DNA from: an uncultured Solobacterium sp.
GTDB lineage: Bacteria; Bacillota_I; Bacilli_A; Erysipelotrichales; Erysipelotrichaceae
Assembly (NCBI GenBank): GCA_900554555.1
Contig: USIC01000032.1
Location: 1-7,804 of the forward strand
Direction of reading: 5' to 3'
DNA length: 7,804 bases
Part shown: positions 5,139 through 7,804 of the stretch, piece by piece
How positions within the stretch are numbered: position 1 is the stretch's first letter
Layout of the letters: every line of letters starts with the position of its first letter
Position numbers and translations under genes: made by a program
Notes under the pieces: generated by a model
Told to the model about the DNA's origin: nothing
What the model saw: the letters and a program-made list of their open reading frames with translations, nothing else
The model's database searches: none

Positions 5139-6404
5139 CTATTTCACCTCCATGAATTCTTCTGGTGTTATCATGAGTTGCTCTAAATGATATGTTCCAT
5201 GACTATACGTGAACTTCGCAATCCCACCATTTGGCATGATGTGTTTTCCTTCTGCCTTCTTTTGTTCAGTTAAATCTGCACGATAGATATTAAATAAATG
5301 TTTGAGAAGTGTCATATAGAGTGAGCCATGTGCTACAAGTAATACATTCTCACCTTCTTTTGCTCGTGAAACTACAAGTTTTAAAATTCGATCAATACGT
5401 TCAAAAACCTGTTCTTCACTTTCCCCACCAACATCACTGAAATCAACACGTGGATTAAAACGTTCATATAATTCATCCATGATAGCGTCTCGTATTCTAG
5501 CTTCATAGGTTCCAAAGTTAATTTCTCTTAAATCTTGATTTGGTATTGCACTAATATCATGCGTTTCTAAGATATATGCGGCAGTATCACGTGCTCTTTC
5601 TGCAGTTGAACAATACGCAAACGCAAAATCCACATGACGCAATGCTTTCCCAGATAACTTCACTTGTTCAATTCCCTGTGCAGTAAGTGGACTATCGCTT
5701 CTTCCCTGCATACGGTTATAGTGATTAAACAGTGTTTCTCCATGTCTTACATAGTAAATGTTTACTGTCTTCTCTTCCATTTTGTATACGAAGTTTTTTG
5801 GCTCTACTGGAACCTGTTGAATTTGATATTCACCATCTTCGTATGTAAATACCATGATTCCACCGTTTGGAATCATACTACGACCTGCTTCATCGCATTC
5901 TTGATGTAAAGCCTCAAGATCAATATCCAGCAAGAACTTCATCGTACAGATTTGATACATGCCATGACCTACAAGTAAAATACGATCACCATCTTCAGAT
6001 TCATCAATAATCGTACGTAACGTATTGCGGATACGAGCTTCCATCATCGCTGGGGATTCACCACCTGCTGAACTATAATCTAAGCTTTCTTGGCATCGAC
6101 GAATCTCTTCTTCATGCGTTGTGTGTCTAGATCCATCCAATCTTCCAAAACTCATCTCGTGTAATCCTGAAAGTAGAACTGGTTGAACCTCTCTATCTTT
6201 CGCTATGATATCCGCCGTATTCCAAGCACGCTCACTTGGCGAAGAATAAATGCGATCAAACCAGATATCTTTGAGTTGATCGGCAGTTTCATACGCCTGT
6301 GCAATTCCACGCTCTGTTAACGGGGAATCACAGCTTCCTTGCATACGACCTAAATGATTAAATAATGTTTCTCCATGACGAACAAGATAAAAAGTAATTT
6401 TCAT
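5139..6404 (-). CDS. tandem two-domain histidine phosphatase (phosphoglycerate-mutase-like)
   Basis: A 421-residue cytosolic protein made of two histidine-phosphatase domains, about 1-200 and 212-421, joined by a short linker. Each has a full catalytic set. Domain 1: R9-H10-G-E12, Arg59 in SERA, Glu83 in LHEMSFG and His147 in VGHG. Domain 2: R220-H221-G-E223, Arg270 in AERA, Glu294 in LREINFG and His359 in VAHG. Both end with a matching extension carrying PNGGI and FTY (179-187; 391-400), so the protein arose by internal duplication. Typical relatives have one domain of about 200 residues. The fold covers phosphatases and mutases; I infer a phosphatase for small phosphoesters. AGGAGA (6416-6411), six bases before the ATG, fixes the start. 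It leads the operon with rhodanese and PfkB kinase from the promoter at 6445-6474. Confidence 0.92.
   Translation of the reverse strand: MKITFYLVRHGETLFNHLGRMQGSCDSPLTERGIAQAYETADQLKDIWFDRIYSSPSERAWNTADIIAKDREVQPVLLSGLHEMSFGRLDGSRHTTHEEEIRRCQESLDYSSAGGESPAMMEARIRNTLRTIIDESEDGDRILLVGHGMYQICTMKFLLDIDLEALHQECDEAGRSMIPNGGIMVFTYEDGEYQIQQVPVEPKNFVYKMEEKTVNIYYVRHGETLFNHYNRMQGRSDSPLTAQGIEQVKLSGKALRHVDFAFAYCSTAERARDTAAYILETHDISAIPNQDLREINFGTYEARIRDAIMDELYERFNPRVDFSDVGGESEEQVFERIDRILKLVVSRAKEGENVLLVAHGSLYMTLLKHLFNIYRADLTEQKKAEGKHIMPNGGIAKFTYSHGTYHLEQLMITPEEFMEVK
5701..5744. repeat. DNA-level direct repeat inside the phosphatase gene (mate at 6334-6377)
   Basis: These 44 bases match 6334-6377 at 35 positions by my count, including the run TGTTTCTCCATG. 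The offset is 633 bases, exactly 211 codons, the distance between the two catalytic histidines. The copies encode the RHGETLFNH...RMQG segment of each domain, and mark the internal duplication. Confidence 0.75.
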
Positions 6405-6444
6405 GTCTGTTCTCCTAACGCATTTATACTATCATTTTCTGCTC

Positions 6445-6474
6445 ATTATAGTAATCGTGTTACACAGAATTCAA
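6445..6474 (-). promoter_or_regulatory. sigma-A-like promoter of the phosphatase-rhodanese-kinase operon
   Basis: On the minus strand TTGAAT (6474-6469) and a perfect TATAAT (6450-6445) are separated by 18 bases. Predicted start is near 6438, giving a leader of about 34 bases with AGGAGA before the ATG. The spacer contains the perfect palindrome GTGTTACAC (6457-6465), a possible small operator. The preceding operon's terminator lies just upstream. Confidence 0.7.
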
Positions 6475-6488
6475 ATAATATTTCATAC

Positions 6489-6513
6489 AAAAAAGAAGGA
6501 CTACAGTCCTTCT
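6489..6513 (-). terminator. intrinsic terminator of the aminopeptidase unit
   Basis: On the minus strand AGAAGGAC (6513-6506) pairs with GTCCTTCT (6501-6494) around a four-base loop, followed by a run of six T (6494-6489). It sits 15 bases beyond the stop codon of the 131-residue gene and separates that unit from the phosphatase operon. Confidence 0.85.
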
Positions 6514-6528
6514 AGGATTAAAACTGGA

Positions 6529-6924
6529 TTATTTCATTACAAAGCCAACTGCAGAACCACGACGTACAGGTGATAAGCGTACATATGTTTCAATCTTTGG
6601 ATAACTGGATACCTCGTGGTATTCAATCTCATCCCACTTTAAACCTGTATTGTGTGCAGTTAAGAAGTCATCTACACCAAGTGACATCTCTGGAACCGGC
6701 ACAAGCGTAATTGTTGGGCTATTATCATCTAAATAATTCCAACCACCCATGATACCTAGTGTTTCATCCAGACTTTCATGATACATAACGCTGAGGTAAC
6801 GACTATCTGGAGTACGTCCATGATAGTCATAAGTATTACCGATGAATAACGCACCGTTTTCATCACGATATAATACAACAACGTTCTGATACTGATCTAA
6901 TGATACTTTTTCTTTGAGTTCCAT
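6529..6924 (-). CDS. conserved-looking protein of unknown function, 131 residues
   Basis: I do not recognise this family. The product is a soluble, acidic 131-residue protein with no signal peptide, no membrane segment and no cysteine. It alternates short hydrophobic strands with polar turns: VVVLYR (15-20), ALFIGNTY (25-32), YLSVMYH (43-49), TITLVPVP (71-78) and ETYVRLSPV (112-120). This suggests a small mostly-beta fold. The C-terminus RRGSAVGFVMK is basic. It is a real gene: AAGGGGG lies six bases before the ATG, the frame is intact, and a terminator follows its stop. It starts 22 bases after the aminopeptidase stop, so the two are cotranscribed. A link to peptide metabolism is conceivable but unproven. 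Confidence 0.75.
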   Translation of the reverse strand: MELKEKVSLDQYQNVVVLYRDENGALFIGNTYDYHGRTPDSRYLSVMYHESLDETLGIMGGWNYLDDNSPTITLVPVPEMSLGVDDFLTAHNTGLKWDEIEYHEVSSYPKIETYVRLSPVRRGSAVGFVMK

Positions 6925-6946
6925 AATTAACCCCCTTGTATCAATA

Positions 6947-7804
6947 TTATTTCATATCTTTGAGGAAAGCAACATATGCGCGATAAGCTTCGTATACGTC
7001 TGCCTTAGATACTGTTTCAAATGGAGCATGCATGTTCTGAACGCAGATACCTGCATCGATAACATTCATATTCTTATTGGCAAGAATATAAGCGATTGTT
7101 CCGCCTCCGCCAACGTCAATCTTACCTAATTCGCAAGTTTGGAACATAACGTTGTTATCATCCATGCACTTACGAATCTGCGCCATAAATTCAGCACTTG
7201 CATCGTTAGAGCCAGACTTACCACGAGAACCTGTATACTTGTTAAAACAGATACCCTTTCCAAAGTAAGCCGAATTCTTTGGTTCATATACTTCTGGATA
7301 GTTTGGATCATACGCAACAGATACGTCGCTTGATAACATGGCACTATTCTCAAGAGCCTCATGTAAGTTTACGAGTGTTGCGCCAACTTGCTTGTCTAAT
7401 AACTTTGTAACAACGTGTTCAAAGAAATCACTATGTGCACCAGTAGCACCTACAGAACCGATTTCTTCCTTATCAACCAGGATACATACAGATGTACGTT
7501 CTGGCTTATCAATTTCCGCAATTGCACGAAGAGATGTGTATGCACATACCTTATCATCATGACCATAACCTAAGATCATAGAACGATCTAAACCATAATC
7601 ACGGGCTTCACCAGCAGGTACAACTTCAATTTCTGCTGAGAGGAAGTCATCCTCATCAATATCATATTGTTCCTTCAAGAGGTCTAAAAGATATGCCTTC
7701 ACAGGGTCTTTTTCAATACCCTTCTTAGGAATAGAACCTACTAATAAATCTAGCTTTTCACCTTCCACTACAGTCGCAGCTGGCTTCTGTAATTGTTGAG
7801 CAGC
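6947..7804 (-). CDS. M18-family aminopeptidase, C-terminal part (runs off the window)
   Basis: The frame is open to the right edge, giving 285 residues without the N-terminus; family members run about 430-465. It encodes a cytosolic metal-dependent aminopeptidase that trims N-terminal residues from peptides, usually as a large oligomer. Numbered from the edge, HDDKVCAY (82-89) holds the bridging-metal Asp, DKEEIGS (111-117) the catalytic and ligand Glu residues, SSD (158-160) a further Asp ligand, DVGGGGT (230-236) a conserved glycine loop and NMHAPFE (257-263) the last His ligand. The first His ligand should lie beyond the edge. A GTG at 7768 is not taken as the start, because the codons upstream stay open and keep M18-like sequence. 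The unknown 131-residue gene follows in the same unit. Confidence 0.9.
   Translation of the reverse strand, partial: AAQQLQKPAATVVEGEKLDLLVGSIPKKGIEKDPVKAYLLDLLKEQYDIDEDDFLSAEIEVVPAGEARDYGLDRSMILGYGHDDKVCAYTSLRAIAEIDKPERTSVCILVDKEEIGSVGATGAHSDFFEHVVTKLLDKQVGATLVNLHEALENSAMLSSDVSVAYDPNYPEVYEPKNSAYFGKGICFNKYTGSRGKSGSNDASAEFMAQIRKCMDDNNVMFQTCELGKIDVGGGGTIAYILANKNMNVIDAGICVQNMHAPFETVSKADVYEAYRAYVAFLKDMK

Noticed and set aside
7766..7768. GTG as the start of the M18 aminopeptidase
   Set aside because: The frame stays open to the window edge, the upstream codons fit the protein, and the N-terminal metal-binding part would be missing. The gene is cut by the window, not short.
1..7804. CRISPR array, insertion sequence, prophage or toxin-antitoxin genes
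   Set aside because: No regularly spaced identical repeats, no transposase or integrase motifs, and no small paired genes were seen; the tRNA is intact with no flanking direct repeat suggesting integration.

Overview
The window is low-GC DNA with strong AGGAGG-type ribosome binding sites, sigma-A-like promoter boxes and compact intrinsic terminators. It carries a membrane-anchored HtrA of Gram-positive architecture and a DhaS-like TetR regulator. Together these point to a Bacillota (Firmicutes) chromosome. An Erysipelotrichia-type genome is my guess, but nothing here fixes the genus. I see no insertion sequence, phage gene, CRISPR array or plasmid function, so it reads as ordinary core or near-core chromosome.

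Left part (1-3050, plus strand): a possible tail of an upstream gene is followed by an alpha/beta hydrolase (85-885). Then comes a rhomboid intramembrane serine protease (921-1478) ending at a 12-bp-stem terminator. A separate unit holds an HtrA/DegP-type membrane-anchored serine protease (1629-3014), which also has its own terminator. Its leader contains four TTCACA-like boxes spaced exactly 11 bp apart, the most interesting regulatory signal in the window. Two membrane-linked proteases side by side suggest a small envelope or protein quality-control neighbourhood.

Middle (3050-3900): a strong hairpin terminator, a complete tRNA-Ser(GGA) with encoded CCA on the minus strand, and a divergent TetR-family regulator on the plus strand. 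The TetR gene converges on the next operon. One bidirectional hairpin serves both, formed by the TetR stop codon and the last codons of the opposing sugar kinase.

Right part (3901-7804, minus strand): a tight three-gene operon (6404 to 3901) reads from a well-formed promoter at about 6445-6474. It encodes a two-domain histidine phosphatase with two complete catalytic sets, a single-domain rhodanese, and a PfkB-family sugar or nucleoside kinase. Further right lie an uncharacterised 131-residue protein and the C-terminal two thirds of an M18 aminopeptidase that runs off the window edge. These two form another minus-strand unit ending at a terminator just upstream of the three-gene operon.

I found no clear undescribed system. 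The best leads are the phased boxes before htrA, the tandem phosphatase with its rhodanese/kinase partners, and the unknown small gene behind the aminopeptidase.
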